From Hyphomicrobiales bacterium (GTDB lineage Bacteria; Pseudomonadota; Alphaproteobacteria; Rhizobiales; Aestuariivirgaceae): DNA of 8,730 nt. Both the position numbers and the translations under genes were made by a program. The stretch covers positions 1 through 8,730 of the forward strand of contig JALVFB010000265.1 of NCBI GenBank assembly GCA_027030295.1, given 5' to 3'. The notes below the pieces were generated by a model that did not search any database, had not been told where the DNA came from, and was given only the letters and a program-made list of their open reading frames with translations. Shown here piece after piece: positions 8,434-8,730 of the stretch (its first letter is position 1; every line of letters begins with the position of its first letter).

Positions 8434-8730
8434 TTGAGGGGATGGGCGACATATCTTCTGCGGATATTGATGTTTTTGTCCGTGGCCTGGGAAATACCCT
8501 TTGCCTTGGCGGGGGAGGATGTTTGCGCGCAATATCCCTCCCCGGAACTGTGCCTTGCCGAATTGAAGGAGGAGTTTTCCCATTATGCCTCGGAAGTGGA
8601 TGTCTGGTGGCTGCACCTGCGTGATGCCCTGGGCAAGAAGGAAGCCCTTCGCGTGCAAGCCGCGCGCAAGGCGTGGTTGAAGGCCCTGCGGAAGAAATGC
8701 GGGCTAGCGGGAAGCGGCGTGCCGGATAAT
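8434..8730 (+). CDS. Secreted LprI-like (DUF1311) protein, 3' end cut by window
   Basis: Ninety-nine codons are visible and the frame is open at the window edge. The start assigned is TTG 8434, because it gives a full signal peptide: Arg2, Arg10, a hydrophobic core, and ALA at 24-26 before Gly27. The only ATG in frame (8470) would leave a 14-residue leader with no basic residue. The Shine-Dalgarno is weak (AAGGCGGG, 8421-8428). The mature part has Cys31, Cys40 and Cys89 and ends in QAARKAWLKALRKKC, close to the LprI/DUF1311 pattern of a Leu/Gln-rich helix, AxxAW, then Arg and Cys. LprI of Mycobacterium tuberculosis inhibits lysozyme, but most family members are uncharacterised. It is probably periplasmic. 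It follows the small membrane protein after 11 nt. The family assignment is moderate and the start is tentative. Confidence 0.6.
   Translation, partial: MRGWATYLLRILMFLSVAWEIPFALAGEDVCAQYPSPELCLAELKEEFSHYASEVDVWWLHLRDALGKKEALRVQAARKAWLKALRKKCGLAGSGVPDN

Noticed and set aside
8442..8624. 60-codon frame with an ATG start near the window end
   Set aside because: It is out of frame with the signal peptide and cysteine pattern of the LprI-like protein, is Gly/Cys-rich, and has no domain.

Overview
The window is a GC-rich chromosomal segment of a bacterium, most likely an alphaproteobacterium. The grounds are recA followed directly by alaS with no recX between them, RecA and AlaRS sequences of alphaproteobacterial character, and LexA-box-like GAAC/GTTC-N7 repeats (the alphaproteobacterial type) at recA. 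I cannot place it below class level from sequence alone. All seven genes lie on the + strand and are densely packed. The long minus-strand open frames are codon-bias shadows of these genes.

Layout. 1-98: possible tail of an upstream terminator and a weak promoter. 99-1586: a TolC-family outer-membrane efflux lipoprotein with no pump or adaptor gene next to it in the window. 1587-2057: the only long non-coding stretch. It holds a run of RNA-type hairpins (a 9-bp stem with a duplicated 9-mer, a perfect 15-bp inverted repeat spanning 74 nt, a pyrimidine tract, and a third long hairpin), then the recA promoter with a near-consensus LexA box over its -10. 2058-3119: recA. 3120-3263: recA-alaS spacer containing an 11-bp stem-loop just upstream of the alaS ribosome-binding site. 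3264-5942: alaS. 5999-7288: an APC-superfamily amino-acid permease. 7302-8120: a TrmJ-type tRNA 2'-O-methyltransferase. 8174-8422: a two-helix membrane protein resembling DUF6868. 8434-8730: the start of a secreted LprI-like protein, cut by the window edge.

How the genes relate. recA is the SOS-regulated recombinase. alaS charges tRNA-Ala and proofreads it. The downstream genes follow at gaps of 11-56 nt and are probably co-transcribed in part; the permease-trmJ pair is tightest, because the trmJ Shine-Dalgarno overlaps the permease stop codon. alaS, permease and trmJ share a loose amino-acid/tRNA theme, and the last two genes look like envelope functions. Most of the window is conserved housekeeping. 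The parts worth a second look are the structured tolC-recA intergenic region, the alaS leader hairpin and the altered RecA loop L2. I found no CRISPR array, transposase, tRNA, rRNA or phage gene.
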